DNA from: G965207125 sp965207125
Lineage (GTDB): Bacteria > Pseudomonadota > Alphaproteobacteria > Puniceispirillales > UBA1172
Length of the DNA stretch: 64,000 bases
Reading direction: 5' to 3'
Assembly (NCBI GenBank): GCA_965207125.1
Contig: OZ242263.1
Span: 124,001 to 188,000, forward strand
Of this stretch, positions 8,856 through 17,799 are shown in pieces. How positions within the stretch are numbered: the stretch's first letter is position 1; each line of letters opens with the position of its first letter. A program made the translations under genes and the position numbers. The notes under the pieces were generated by a model. The model was not told the DNA's origin, did no database searches, and worked only from the letters and a program-made list of their open reading frames with translations.

Positions 8856-9673
8856 TGGCGGACGCGGATCAAAAACAGCCGGAGAATGAAAAAGGCCTGA
8901 TGAGCCTGATCGATCATTTGAAGGAGCTGCGCAACAGGTTAGCAATCTCGATTCTCATCTTTGTTGCTTTGTTCGTTTTCTGTCTCATTCCATTCAATGG
9001 AGTGGCTGGAACCGTCGCCAGCGTAGTCCAGCAATTTCTTCAACAGCCGCTCGCCGATTACTTCGCCGCTAATGATAGTGAGGGGCGGATGATTTTTACC
9101 GGCCTGCATGAAGGGTTTTTCACTCAAATCAGGGTCGCCTTCTTCACCTCCCTCTTTGTGGCGTTCCCGATTATCTTGATGCAAGTGTGGCGATTTATCG
9201 CTCCCGGGCTTTATACCAATGAAAAAAAAGCATTTTTGCCGTTTTTGATCGCCACTCCTGTTCTGTTCGTGATGGGCGGGGCGATGGTTTATTATGTCGT
9301 TATGCCGCCTGCTTGGCAGTTTTTTCTATCGTTCCAGGTGGCGGGGGGAGAGGCCTCTCTTGCGGTTGAGGTTGAGCCTCGCGTGAGTGAGTATCTGACG
9401 CTTGTTATGCGTTTGATTTTTGCTTTTGGCGTTGCTTTTGAGTTGCCGGTGGTGTTGCTCTTGCTTGCCAAAGTTGGGCTGGTCACCGCCGACTGGCTCG
9501 CATCAAGACGGCGTTATGCCATCGTTTTTGCCTTTGTTGCAGCAGCATTGCTAACCCCTCCTGATATCATCACGCAGCTGATGCTAGCGGTCCCCGTCAT
9601 AATGTTGTATGAGTTATCTATTCTGGGTATTAGAATATTGATCAAATCATCAAATGATGAAGATGATTCTTGA
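8855..9673 (+). CDS. tatC: Sec-independent protein translocase TatC
   Basis: The 272-residue polytopic membrane protein has six TM helices. The family N-terminus SLIDHLKELRNRLAIS (about residues 16-31) and the conserved FTGLHEGFFTQIRVAFF block (about 70-86) with its Glu are visible, as is the PALLYTNEKKAFLPF-type loop (here PGLYTNEKKAFLPF). TatC is the twin-arginine signal receptor. The ATG overlaps the tatB stop. It completes a tatABC operon, followed 25 nt later by serS. Confidence 0.96.
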   Translation: MADADQKQPENEKGLMSLIDHLKELRNRLAISILIFVALFVFCLIPFNGVAGTVASVVQQFLQQPLADYFAANDSEGRMIFTGLHEGFFTQIRVAFFTSLFVAFPIILMQVWRFIAPGLYTNEKKAFLPFLIATPVLFVMGGAMVYYVVMPPAWQFFLSFQVAGGEASLAVEVEPRVSEYLTLVMRLIFAFGVAFELPVVLLLLAKVGLVTADWLASRRRYAIVFAFVAAALLTPPDIITQLMLAVPVIMLYELSILGIRILIKSSNDEDDS

Positions 9674-9698
9674 TCGGCTCACAACACAGGTCTGACCG

Positions 9699-10991
9699 AT
9701 GCATGATATAAAATTTATCCGTGATAATCCTGACGCTTTCGATCAGGCGATGAAACGTCGAGGGCTTGACCCTGCTGCGCAAGAAATCTGCATAATCGAT
9801 GGTGAGCGGCGCAGTTGTTTGACTGAAATGCAGAGCATGCAGGAAACCCGCAATGAAGTTTCACGGGACATCGGTGAAGTTAAGCAAGCAGGCGGAGATA
9901 TAAGCGGGCTGAGCAGACAGGTGGCAGAGTTAAAATCTACCCTCGCCGATCTCGATAAGATAAAACAGGACGTCGATGAGAGGCTTACGAAAGAGCTGCT
10001 TGAATACCCCAATATCCTTGATGATCGCGTGCCTGATGGTGATGATGAAAATGACAATGAGATCATCCGCTATGATGGCGAGATCAAAACGCTAGCATTC
10101 CCTGCCAAAGACCATGTTGCACTGGGTGAGGGGCTTGGCATGATGGATTTTTCTACCGCCGCCAAACTATCCGGCAGCCGGTTTGTCATTCTCAAAAACA
10201 CATTGGCGCGCTTCGAGCGTGCGATTGCTGCTTTTATGCTCGATGTCCACACGAGCAAATTTGGTTATACGGAATACCTGCCGCCATTCCTTGTCAAAAG
10301 CGATACTATGCAAGGCACGGGTCAACTGCCAAAATTCGCTGATGATCTGTTTCAAACCACCGATGAGCGTTGGTTGATCCCCACAGCCGAAGTGCCATTG
10401 ACCAATATGGTAGCTGGCGAGATTCTTGACCCCGCCGACTTGCCATTGCGCCTCACCGCCTATACTCCATGCTTTCGGGCTGAGGCGGGCTCCGCCGGAC
10501 GCGACACCCGGGGAATGATCAGGCAGCATCAGTTTTCCAAAGTAGAACTGGTCTCGATCACGCGTCCCGATAAATCCGATGCTGAATTGGAGCGCATGCT
10601 CTCATGCGCCGAAGAGATTCTGAAACGACTCGCTCTGCCTTACCGGGTGGTCAGACTTTGTAGCGGCGATACGGGGTTCTCCGCCAGCATGACCTATGAC
10701 ATAGAGGTTTGGTTGCCTGGACAGGATGAGGGCCAGGGGAAATATCGTGAAATCTCGTCTTGCTCAAACTGCGGTGCATTCCAAGCAAGGCGTATGAAAG
10801 CTCGGTTTCGTGAAACCGGTAAAAAAGAAACCCAGTTCGTTCACACCCTTAATGGCTCAGGGCTAGCGGTTGGGCGCACGATGATTGCCATTCTGGAAAA
10901 CTACCAGAACGAAGACGGGTCTATTTCAATCCCTGAGCAGCTTAAACCTTATATGAACGGCTTTAGCGCTATTGAAAGAATCGCAAAATGA
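9699..10991 (+). CDS. serS: Seryl-tRNA synthetase
   Basis: The 430-residue class II synthetase has an N-terminal two-helix coiled-coil arm (about residues 28-105) that contacts tRNA-Ser. The catalytic domain follows: motif 2 FRAEAGSAGRDTRGMIRQHQ and motif 3 GLAVGRTMIAILENYQ are clear. Length is normal. It charges tRNA-Ser and tRNA-Sec. Its stop overlaps the surE start (ATGA at 10988-10991). The order tatC-serS-surE-pcm-nlpD is widely conserved in alphaproteobacteria. Confidence 0.97.
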   Translation: MHDIKFIRDNPDAFDQAMKRRGLDPAAQEICIIDGERRSCLTEMQSMQETRNEVSRDIGEVKQAGGDISGLSRQVAELKSTLADLDKIKQDVDERLTKELLEYPNILDDRVPDGDDENDNEIIRYDGEIKTLAFPAKDHVALGEGLGMMDFSTAAKLSGSRFVILKNTLARFERAIAAFMLDVHTSKFGYTEYLPPFLVKSDTMQGTGQLPKFADDLFQTTDERWLIPTAEVPLTNMVAGEILDPADLPLRLTAYTPCFRAEAGSAGRDTRGMIRQHQFSKVELVSITRPDKSDAELERMLSCAEEILKRLALPYRVVRLCSGDTGFSASMTYDIEVWLPGQDEGQGKYREISSCSNCGAFQARRMKARFRETGKKETQFVHTLNGSGLAVGRTMIAILENYQNEDGSISIPEQLKPYMNGFSAIERIAK

Positions 10992-11770
10992 TACCATCAG
11001 CAAGCGAAAAGGTCGGACGAGTTCTGATCACCAATGATGATGGAATAAACGCGCCCGGGCTTAAGGTTTTAGAAGAAATTGCCGCTGAGATCGCTGATGA
11101 AGTCTGGGTTTTTGCCCCTGACCGAGATTGCACAGGATTCGGCAGGTCTATGACGCTTTATCGTGATATTAGTGTTACTGAAATCGCGCCGCGTCGCTAT
11201 AGCTGTGACGGAACGCCCGTGGATTGCGTGTTGCTGGCTCTTAATCATTTCATGGTTAAAAACAAACCTGACTTGGTTATGAGCGGCATTAACAGAGGAA
11301 TGAACGTTGCCGATAATATTACATGCTCGGGTACAATCGGCGCCGCTTGGGAAGCCACTGTTCATGGAATCCATTCAGTCGCGCTCTCCCAGAAAATGAA
11401 CTTTAAAAACCCGCCAGTAAACCCTTTGGATGCTTATGCCGTCAGCCGCGCTGAATCCGCGCCTCTGATGCGAAAACTGATCAAAGGAGGCTGGCCGAAA
11501 GACGCGATCATCAATGTGAACTTTCCTAACCCTGAAGACGGAAAAATTAAGGGAACGCTATCCCTCAGCGTTGGTCGGCACAAAGAAGCTGATGAAGTGA
11601 TCGAAACCGGTAAGGGCAATGCCTACCGGATTGGTCTTTTGCGGCAGCGTGGAGAACTCAAGGAACATCATGATTTTTATGGCGTGATGAATGATTATAT
11701 CTCCGTGACGCCTTTATCCCTCGATATGACGCATGAAAATGCGCTAGAAAACCTCAAAGCCATTCTTTGA
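10988..11770 (+). CDS. surE: 5'/3'-nucleotidase SurE
   Basis: The 260-residue stationary-phase survival nucleotidase hydrolyses nucleoside monophosphates. The metal site is visible in LITNDDGINAPGLKVLEEIA (D17, D18), and SGINRGMNVADNITCSGTIG supplies the conserved Asn/Ser ligands and the active-site loop. Length is normal. It is translationally coupled to serS and followed by pcm after 24 nt, the classical surE-pcm pairing. Confidence 0.95.
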   Translation: MIPSASEKVGRVLITNDDGINAPGLKVLEEIAAEIADEVWVFAPDRDCTGFGRSMTLYRDISVTEIAPRRYSCDGTPVDCVLLALNHFMVKNKPDLVMSGINRGMNVADNITCSGTIGAAWEATVHGIHSVALSQKMNFKNPPVNPLDAYAVSRAESAPLMRKLIKGGWPKDAIINVNFPNPEDGKIKGTLSLSVGRHKEADEVIETGKGNAYRIGLLRQRGELKEHHDFYGVMNDYISVTPLSLDMTHENALENLKAIL

Positions 11771-11794
11771 CACCCTCTAAAAAGGAGCAGCACC

Positions 11795-12469
11795 TTGGCT
11801 GAAGCATCGGAAATAAACGAGATCACCCAAGCCAAAGCGTTGCTCATTATGAATTTGAGGAGCATGGGGGTTCGTGATATCGCCACGCTCACGGCTGTTG
11901 AGAAAACGCCGCGCGAGGCTTTTATACCGCCAGTGCTGCAAAAACATGCCTATGACAATGTCTCTCTGCCGATTAGCCATGGGCAAACCATCAGCCAGCC
12001 CTATGTTGTCGCCGTTATGACTGAGAATCTAGATCTCACCGGAAAAGAACGTGTTCTTGAAATCGGCACCGGCACTGGATACCAAACCGCTGTCCTTTCT
12101 CATATATGCAGGCGGGTCTATACAATAGAGCGTATCAGGCCTCTCTTGGTTGAGGCTGAAAGACGCTTTACCGCCCAGAAGATCACTAACGTTACGGCAC
12201 GACTTGGCGACGGTGCACTGGGTTGGCCGGAAGCGCAACCTTTTGACAGAATCATCATTACTTGCGCTAGTCCTACTGTTCCCGAAACGCTTATGGAACA
12301 ACTCAAAGATGATGGAGTGATGATCGTTCCAGTCGGAGAGAGTAGGGGCGGGCAGAAACTCAAAAAAATCACTTGGGATAAAAACCGCGATAAAATCGTT
12401 ATAGAAGATTTACTCGATGTCCGATTCGTCCCGCTATTGCCTGATATTATTGAAAGTGGCAACAGTTGA
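11795..12469 (+). CDS. pcm: Protein-L-isoaspartate O-methyltransferase
   Basis: The 224-residue SAM-dependent enzyme repairs isoaspartyl damage. Seen are TPREAFIPPVLQKHAYDN, the substrate-binding PISHGQTISQPYVVAVM block, and the SAM motif VLEIGTGTGYQTAVLSH. The start is an unusual TTG at 11795, chosen because a strong AAAGGAG lies 8 nt upstream and the conserved N-terminal helix begins soon after. The SAM fold is complete. It is co-oriented with surE and nlpD. Confidence 0.95.
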   Translation: MAEASEINEITQAKALLIMNLRSMGVRDIATLTAVEKTPREAFIPPVLQKHAYDNVSLPISHGQTISQPYVVAVMTENLDLTGKERVLEIGTGTGYQTAVLSHICRRVYTIERIRPLLVEAERRFTAQKITNVTARLGDGALGWPEAQPFDRIIITCASPTVPETLMEQLKDDGVMIVPVGESRGGQKLKKITWDKNRDKIVIEDLLDVRFVPLLPDIIESGNS

Positions 12470-12548
12470 GATTTTGTCCTTTTTTTCACCGCAAGCGTTG
12501 GATTATACTAGTGCGCATAACCTAAAAAGAGTATTGATACAAAAGATT

Positions 12549-13508
12549 ATGAAATCAAAAAACCGTCATATTGTTTTGCTTAGTGTCATAGCCGCAGTCG
12601 CACTGTCCGCCTCGGGTTGTGGTCAATCCAACGCGCCACTGCCTGTGTCGCACGCGCCGCAACGCGAGGAAGTAAGAGAAGTTCCCGCTGACGGTGTTAT
12701 CAGAATAGAAGCAGGCGATACCATTTATAGAATCGCCAACCGGTATGGCATCGACCCGCGTAAAATTATTTTGAGCAATAATCTCTCCCCACCTTATGTG
12801 CTAGGGGGACTTGCAACCCTGACCCTGCCAAAACCTCGCAACCACACCATTAACCCCGGAGATTCAATCCAGTCAGTCTCTGATCGCTATGCCGTCACCG
12901 CCCATGAGCTGATCAGAATTAACCGCCTAGAGCAACCCTACACCCTGCGCCCGGGCACAACATTGCTAATTCCAAGACAGCTTGATTATTCAATGCTCGA
13001 TTTCCCAGAGAATGAGGGGGCGCCTCAAGCCGAAACCGAACCCGCCACTCAAGCCCCTGCGACTACTGCCAATGCCACGATTACTACCACCACCTCTGCG
13101 ACTGCGGCCAATGCGGCCGCGCGCATAGCAGGCGCCCCTGATTTCACCTGGCCGGTCAATGGTGACGTCATCGAGCGTTTCGGGCATGTCGCCAAAGGCG
13201 TTCAGAATGATGGCGTGAATATCACCGCAGCACTGGGAACGCCGGTTGCCGCTTCTTCAGATGGAACTGTTGCTTTTGTTGGCAAGAATCTGAAATCATT
13301 TGGAAATATGATTTTGATAAAACATAAAAACGGCTGGATAACCGCTTATGCTCATCTCGATGATATCACGGTAACCGAAGGACAAGACCTCGCCGCAGGC
13401 ACGGTCATCGGCAGCGTCGGCGACACCGGCAAAGTCAATGTGCCTCAACTGCATTTTCAGATCAGAAAATCACGGACGCCAGTCAATCCTGAACATTACG
13501 TTCTTTGA
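12549..13508 (+). CDS. nlpD: NlpD/EnvC-like lipoprotein: two LysM repeats and degenerate M23 peptidase domain
   Basis: The 319-residue product has a lipoprotein signal with lipobox LSASGC (Cys24). Two LysM peptidoglycan-binding repeats follow (about 55-98 and 103-146), then a Thr/Ala-rich linker and a C-terminal M23 domain (about 210-319). The usual first zinc ligands (His and the Asp of a GxD motif) are replaced: the segment reads QNDGVNITAALGTPV. AYAHL and LHFQIRK at the end remain. As in E. coli NlpD, this suggests an amidase activator rather than an active endopeptidase. The frame is open upstream to 12417 inside pcm, but the signal peptide fixes the start at 12549. The 3' end overlaps the convergent DUF815 gene by 13 nt. 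Confidence 0.9.
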   Translation: MKSKNRHIVLLSVIAAVALSASGCGQSNAPLPVSHAPQREEVREVPADGVIRIEAGDTIYRIANRYGIDPRKIILSNNLSPPYVLGGLATLTLPKPRNHTINPGDSIQSVSDRYAVTAHELIRINRLEQPYTLRPGTTLLIPRQLDYSMLDFPENEGAPQAETEPATQAPATTANATITTTTSATAANAAARIAGAPDFTWPVNGDVIERFGHVAKGVQNDGVNITAALGTPVAASSDGTVAFVGKNLKSFGNMILIKHKNGWITAYAHLDDITVTEGQDLAAGTVIGSVGDTGKVNVPQLHFQIRKSRTPVNPEHYVL

Positions 13509-14389
13509 TGGCCTTCAAGGGTGATTTTGATCCCTTCCTCGCCCGCTATATCAGTAATAAACTGCCATGCGACTCTGCCCGAGCGACTGCCTCTGGTGAT
13601 CGACCATTCAAGGGCTCTTTGCCGCAAGAGTTTCCTTCTAGTAGGGGAGGAGTACTCCACCAAGCCAATCGCGTCAGCATAGCCATAGACCATGGTAAGA
13701 TATGTCTCTTGGTCAATTCCGTGAAAACCAAGCCATAAGCCGAAACGGTCGGACAGTGAGACTTTTTCTTCAACGGCTTCGGATGGAGTAATGGCCGTGG
13801 ATTGTTCATTGTCGATCATCTCACGCGCCATCAGATGACGCCGGTTTGAAGTCGCGTAAAAGATCACATTCGCTGGTTTTCCCTCAATACCGCCCTCTAG
13901 CGTGGCTTTCAGGAACTTATAGGAACTCTCGCCCCCTTCAAAAGCGAGATCATCGCAAAACACAATAAAACGCTTTTCGGGTTCAGTCGCCAAAAGTGAT
14001 AATAAAGTCGGCAAACTCTCTAAATCCTCACGGTGAATCTCGATCATCGTTAACGGAGCATCTGACAGTGTTTCTGCATGAATAGCTTTGACCAAGGACG
14101 ATTTACCTGTGCCTCTCGCCCCCCATAACAAGGCGTTATTCGCGCTAAATCCACGGGAAAATCGCCTCGTGTTTTCAAGCAGCTGGTCGCGTTGCTGGTC
14201 TATTCCCTTGAGTAAAGCCAACGGTACTCGGCTAACCGTTTCCACCGCATCAAGTCTTACTGGGTGGGTATTCCACACATAGGCTTGACAACCCTCTTTA
14301 AATTGTGGCGGGGCGGATTGGCCGCTTAGGGACTCGAGCGCGCTGGCGATCCGCCTTAATTCCTCCAAGATTTTACTGTCCTCAGCCAT
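13496..14389 (-). CDS. DUF815-family P-loop ATPase
   Basis: The 297-residue product has Walker A GARGTGKSS at about 90-98, Walker B FIVFCDDLAFE, and the arginine-finger-like ATSNRRHLM block. These are typical of the DUF815 AAA-like family, which is widespread in proteobacteria but without a settled function. The N-terminal helix (KILEELRRIASALESL) precedes the ATPase core. It is the only minus-strand gene between nlpD and yajC and is convergent with nlpD, so it probably has its own promoter in 14390-14514, which it shares with divergent yajC. Confidence 0.85.
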   Translation of the reverse strand: MAEDSKILEELRRIASALESLSGQSAPPQFKEGCQAYVWNTHPVRLDAVETVSRVPLALLKGIDQQRDQLLENTRRFSRGFSANNALLWGARGTGKSSLVKAIHAETLSDAPLTMIEIHREDLESLPTLLSLLATEPEKRFIVFCDDLAFEGGESSYKFLKATLEGGIEGKPANVIFYATSNRRHLMAREMIDNEQSTAITPSEAVEEKVSLSDRFGLWLGFHGIDQETYLTMVYGYADAIGLVEYSSPTRRKLLRQRALEWSITRGSRSGRVAWQFITDIAGEEGIKITLEGHQRT

Positions 14390-14514
14390 GTTTTCTTTTA
14401 AAAGCCTGATCTATTCAGGTCAATCACCTTTTGAGCATCCCATCAGTGATTGCTTTTTTATACATAGGCGGAGTATGGTGTCGCCATGTTTAACCTCAAT
14501 TATCGGAGAATCTA

Positions 14515-14868
14515 ATGCTTATTTCTTCAGCTTACGCCCAAGACGGCGGAATCGGTAGCGGACAGGGCTTGCTGAGCGCTCTACTACCTTTTCTACTTAT
14601 TTTTCTGATCTTCTATTTCCTGCTAATCAGGCCGCAACAAAAACGCGCCAAATTACATGGTGAGATGGTCACTAACCTTAAGAAAGGCGATCAGGTCGTC
14701 ACTTCAGGGGGAATCACTGGAAAAATCGTCAAAGCAAGCGAGGGAAGCCCGACTATAGATGTTGAGATCGCCAAGGGCGTCACTGTTAACATTATCCGGA
14801 CCTTCGTCACCGAAGGGCGTGATAAAGACGGCAATCTTCTCGCCCCGTCTGCACAAAAAGCCAAGTAA
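14515..14868 (+). CDS. yajC: Preprotein translocase accessory subunit YajC
   Basis: The 117-residue product has one TM helix (LLSALLPFLLIFLIFYFLLI), the hallmark RPQQKRAKLH immediately after it, and a small soluble domain (MVTNLKKGDQVVTSGGITGK). YajC associates with SecDF at the SecYEG channel. The start follows TCGGAGAATCTA. It heads yajC-secD-secF with an 18-nt gap to secD. Confidence 0.95.
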   Translation: MLISSAYAQDGGIGSGQGLLSALLPFLLIFLIFYFLLIRPQQKRAKLHGEMVTNLKKGDQVVTSGGITGKIVKASEGSPTIDVEIAKGVTVNIIRTFVTEGRDKDGNLLAPSAQKAK

Positions 14869-14886
14869 TAGCAAACCACCTGACTG

Positions 14887-16458
14887 ATGATACGCATTGA
14901 TCCTTGGAAAATTATTCTTACCCTGATGACTGTGGTGGTCATCGGGTTTTTTGCTTTGCTGAATTTTCTACCGAACTCATTGTCGTTCGTCGAACGCTAC
15001 CGGGTTAATCTGGGGCTCGATTTGCAGGGCGGGTCATATCTGCTGCTGGAAGTCGATATCGATGCGGTGATCACCGAACGGCTTGATGACCTCGCCGAGA
15101 CAATCCGTCTTGAGACGCGCGCGCAGCGCATCGGGATAAAAAACCTGCAAGCGACTGATGATCTCGTTACTTTTGAGTTGCGCGATCAGTCGCAATTCGC
15201 AGAGGCGAGGGGGGCATTGAGCGAACTGGTCTCATCTGACTATAATGTTACCGCCACCCAAGACGGGTATTCAATAAAATATAACCAAGCCGCGATTGCA
15301 CTTCTGACCTCGACCACGATTGAGCAGGCGATCGAGATTGTGCGTATTCGTATAGATGAAACCGGCACTAAAGAGCCCATCATCCAGAGGCAGGGCGTTA
15401 ACCGAATTCTGCTGCAACTGCCTGGGGTCGATGATCCGGAGCATGTCAAAAAACTGCTTGGGCGCACCGCAAGGCTAGGATTCCAACTTGTCGATATTTC
15501 TAGCTCCGCTGAGGCGGCCCGCAGATCGGGGCGTGTGCCACCGGGATCAGAATTATTGCCCTCCGCCAATAACCCTGAAGAATTTCATCTGCTCAAAAGG
15601 CGGGTGCTGATCAGCGGTGATATGCTCAATGATGCAAGGCCGGGATTTGATTCTAGAAGCAATGAGCCTATTGTCTCCTTCACCCTTAACGCCACTGGCG
15701 CCGAACGCTTCGGGCGTGTAACAGGGCAGAATATCGGACGTGCTTTCGCTATTGTTCTTGATGATCAAGTCATCTCTGCTCCTGTCATCCAGGCACAGAT
15801 TTTCGCTAATGGGCAAATCTCTGGCAGGTTTTCTGTCACCGAAACCAATGATCTCTCCCTATTGCTGAGGGCAGGGGCGCTACCTGCACCTCTGACGGTG
15901 CTCGAGGAACGTACCGTGGGGCCTGGGCTTGGAAGCGATTCCATTAAGGCTGGCAAAATTGCCGCCATCATCGGATTAGCGGGCGTGATTGTTTTCATGA
16001 TCGCCTCATATGGCGCGGTTGGCGTGATTGCTGTGATCGCTCTGATCGGCAATATCTTGTTGTTGTTCGGGCAGTTATCATTGCTGCAAGCCACCTTGAC
16101 CTTGCCCGGCATCGCTGGAATTGTTTTGACGATCGGCATGGCGGTTGATGCTAATGTGATCATTTTTGAGCGCATTAAAGAAGAACTCGCAGCAGGGCGA
16201 AAACTAGCGCAATCACTGGAAACAGGGTTCAAGCAAGCCACCGGTACGATTTTTGACGCTAACTTCACCACATTGGCGGCGGCGGTATTTCTGTATTTCC
16301 TAGGATCAGGGCCGATTAAAGGGTTTTCAGTCACCCTGGCAATCGGGGTAATCTCCTCGATGTTCTCGGCTGTGCTTGTTACGCGAATGCTGATGATCTT
16401 ATGGATTAACTACGCCAAACCCGAAACATTATTTACCCAGCGGCCTACCGATGCTTAG
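14887..16458 (+). CDS. secD: Protein translocase subunit SecD
   Basis: The 523-residue inner membrane protein has TM1 at about residues 8-28, a conserved VNLGLDLQGGSYLLLEVD motif right after it, and a large periplasmic P1 domain (about 50-330). Five further TM helices make up the C-terminal third. The TM4 signature (GIAGIVLTIGMAVDANVIIF) carries the functional Asp. SecDF uses the proton gradient to pull proteins out of SecYEG. The stop overlaps secF by 8 nt. Confidence 0.97.
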   Translation: MIRIDPWKIILTLMTVVVIGFFALLNFLPNSLSFVERYRVNLGLDLQGGSYLLLEVDIDAVITERLDDLAETIRLETRAQRIGIKNLQATDDLVTFELRDQSQFAEARGALSELVSSDYNVTATQDGYSIKYNQAAIALLTSTTIEQAIEIVRIRIDETGTKEPIIQRQGVNRILLQLPGVDDPEHVKKLLGRTARLGFQLVDISSSAEAARRSGRVPPGSELLPSANNPEEFHLLKRRVLISGDMLNDARPGFDSRSNEPIVSFTLNATGAERFGRVTGQNIGRAFAIVLDDQVISAPVIQAQIFANGQISGRFSVTETNDLSLLLRAGALPAPLTVLEERTVGPGLGSDSIKAGKIAAIIGLAGVIVFMIASYGAVGVIAVIALIGNILLLFGQLSLLQATLTLPGIAGIVLTIGMAVDANVIIFERIKEELAAGRKLAQSLETGFKQATGTIFDANFTTLAAAVFLYFLGSGPIKGFSVTLAIGVISSMFSAVLVTRMLMILWINYAKPETLFTQRPTDA

Positions 16459-17398
16459 ATTTATTCCCGAAAAAACCACAATTAATTTCTTCAAGCCCCG
16501 CAAAATATGCGCGGCCGCCTCAGTCCTTCTGATGCTTATCTCAATCATGGTTTGGGGCGGCATTGGGCTGAACACCGGCATTGATTTTCGCGGCGGGTTT
16601 TTAATAGAGGCGCAAGCGATTTCAGGCAATGCTGATGTCGCCGCGATGCGCTCGGAGCTTGATAAGCTTAACCTCGGCGATATCTCGCTGCAGGAGTTTG
16701 GCACCTCAAGAGATATTTTGATCAGGGTGCAATCACAAGAAGATGGTGTTACCGATAATCTGTCGGACGCCAATAAAGCCGCGATTGCTCAGGTTCGTGA
16801 TGCTATTGATGATGAGTACACTATTCGCCGCACTGAATTTGTTGGTGCGGTGGTTGGGGATGAATTACGCCGCAAAGCCTTATATGCCGTACTTGCGGCG
16901 ATTGGGTCTATTCTGGTCTATGTCTGGTTTAGGTTTGAATGGCCTTTCGCGGTGGCCGCTATTCTGGCCTTGAGCCATGACGTGGTAACCACAATTGGGT
17001 TATTTGCGATTGCCCGCTTTGAGTTTAATTTGGCCACCATCGCCGCTTTGCTGACCATCGCCGGATATTCCATCAATGACACGGTGGTGATTTTTGACCG
17101 GATCCGCGATAATCTGCGCAAATATAAATCATGGTCTAACCTTGACGTTATCACCCTGTCGCTCAACCAGACTTTCCGCCGTACGGTGATGACTTCGGTG
17201 ACCACTCTGATTGCTCTGCTGGCTATCTATTTTTTCGGTGGCGCGGTGCTTGGTACTTTCGCGCTGGCGATGATATGGGGAGTGGTTATTGGCACCTATT
17301 CATCTATTTTTGTTGCGGCGGTGGCGCTCGAAAGATTTAATTTGCGCCTTGAGAGCGATGATCACACCCCAAAACCAGAATATGAGCGCGATGATTGA
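16451..17398 (+). CDS. secF: Protein translocase subunit SecF
   Basis: The 315-residue partner of SecD has TM1 (about 20-40) followed by the SecF signature GLNTGIDFRGGFLIE, a shorter periplasmic domain, and five C-terminal TM helices. These include the motif IAGYSINDTVVIFDRIRDNL. Length is standard. The start codon lies inside the end of secD. The stop is overlapped by the next small gene, implying one transcript from yajC onward. Confidence 0.97.
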   Translation: MLRFIPEKTTINFFKPRKICAAASVLLMLISIMVWGGIGLNTGIDFRGGFLIEAQAISGNADVAAMRSELDKLNLGDISLQEFGTSRDILIRVQSQEDGVTDNLSDANKAAIAQVRDAIDDEYTIRRTEFVGAVVGDELRRKALYAVLAAIGSILVYVWFRFEWPFAVAAILALSHDVVTTIGLFAIARFEFNLATIAALLTIAGYSINDTVVIFDRIRDNLRKYKSWSNLDVITLSLNQTFRRTVMTSVTTLIALLAIYFFGGAVLGTFALAMIWGVVIGTYSSIFVAAVALERFNLRLESDDHTPKPEYERDD

Positions 17399-17798
17399 AC
17401 CGTGGCCATACAGCACCTCAACCCCCGTTATCAACGACTATGACACCTCTAGTTTTATCATCGACGGCCAGCGATTTGATGGCTCGGTGGCGATTGTCAG
17501 TGATGAGGCGGGACAATTCCATATAAACACCTGTGTCACTGGCGACCCTGCGTGCATTACTCCAGATGATATGGCTTTATTTGCCACGCCTGACCTCGTA
17601 TCGCACTTAGTGGTGATCGGAGTCGGGGAGGCGATGACGCATCCTTTTTATCCCTTGCGGCAAAAACTCGCCACCCTCTGCTTAAAAGGTGAGATTCTTC
17701 CCACCGGGGCTGCGTGCCGGACGTGGAATTTGCTGTTATCCGAAGGGCGCAAAGTCGCTTTTATTGCTATTCCCGCCATTAAAGAGAGGGGTGGGTAA
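17391..17798 (+). CDS. Mth938-like (DUF498/NDUFAF3-type) domain protein
   Basis: The 135-residue product matches the Mth938-like fold: NDYDTSSFIIDGQRFDGSVA at the start, VVIGVGEAMTHPFYPLRQKL in the middle, then GAACRTWNLLLSEGRKVAFI. The mitochondrial relative NDUFAF3 assists complex I assembly. The bacterial role is undefined. I place the start at the ATG at 17391, though an ATG at 17382 adding three residues is equally possible. It overlaps secF by 8 nt and precedes the squalene/phytoene-synthase-like gene by 1 nt. That trio is a familiar alphaproteobacterial order. Confidence 0.85.
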   Translation: MIEPWPYSTSTPVINDYDTSSFIIDGQRFDGSVAIVSDEAGQFHINTCVTGDPACITPDDMALFATPDLVSHLVVIGVGEAMTHPFYPLRQKLATLCLKGEILPTGAACRTWNLLLSEGRKVAFIAIPAIKERGG

Positions 17799-17799
17799 A

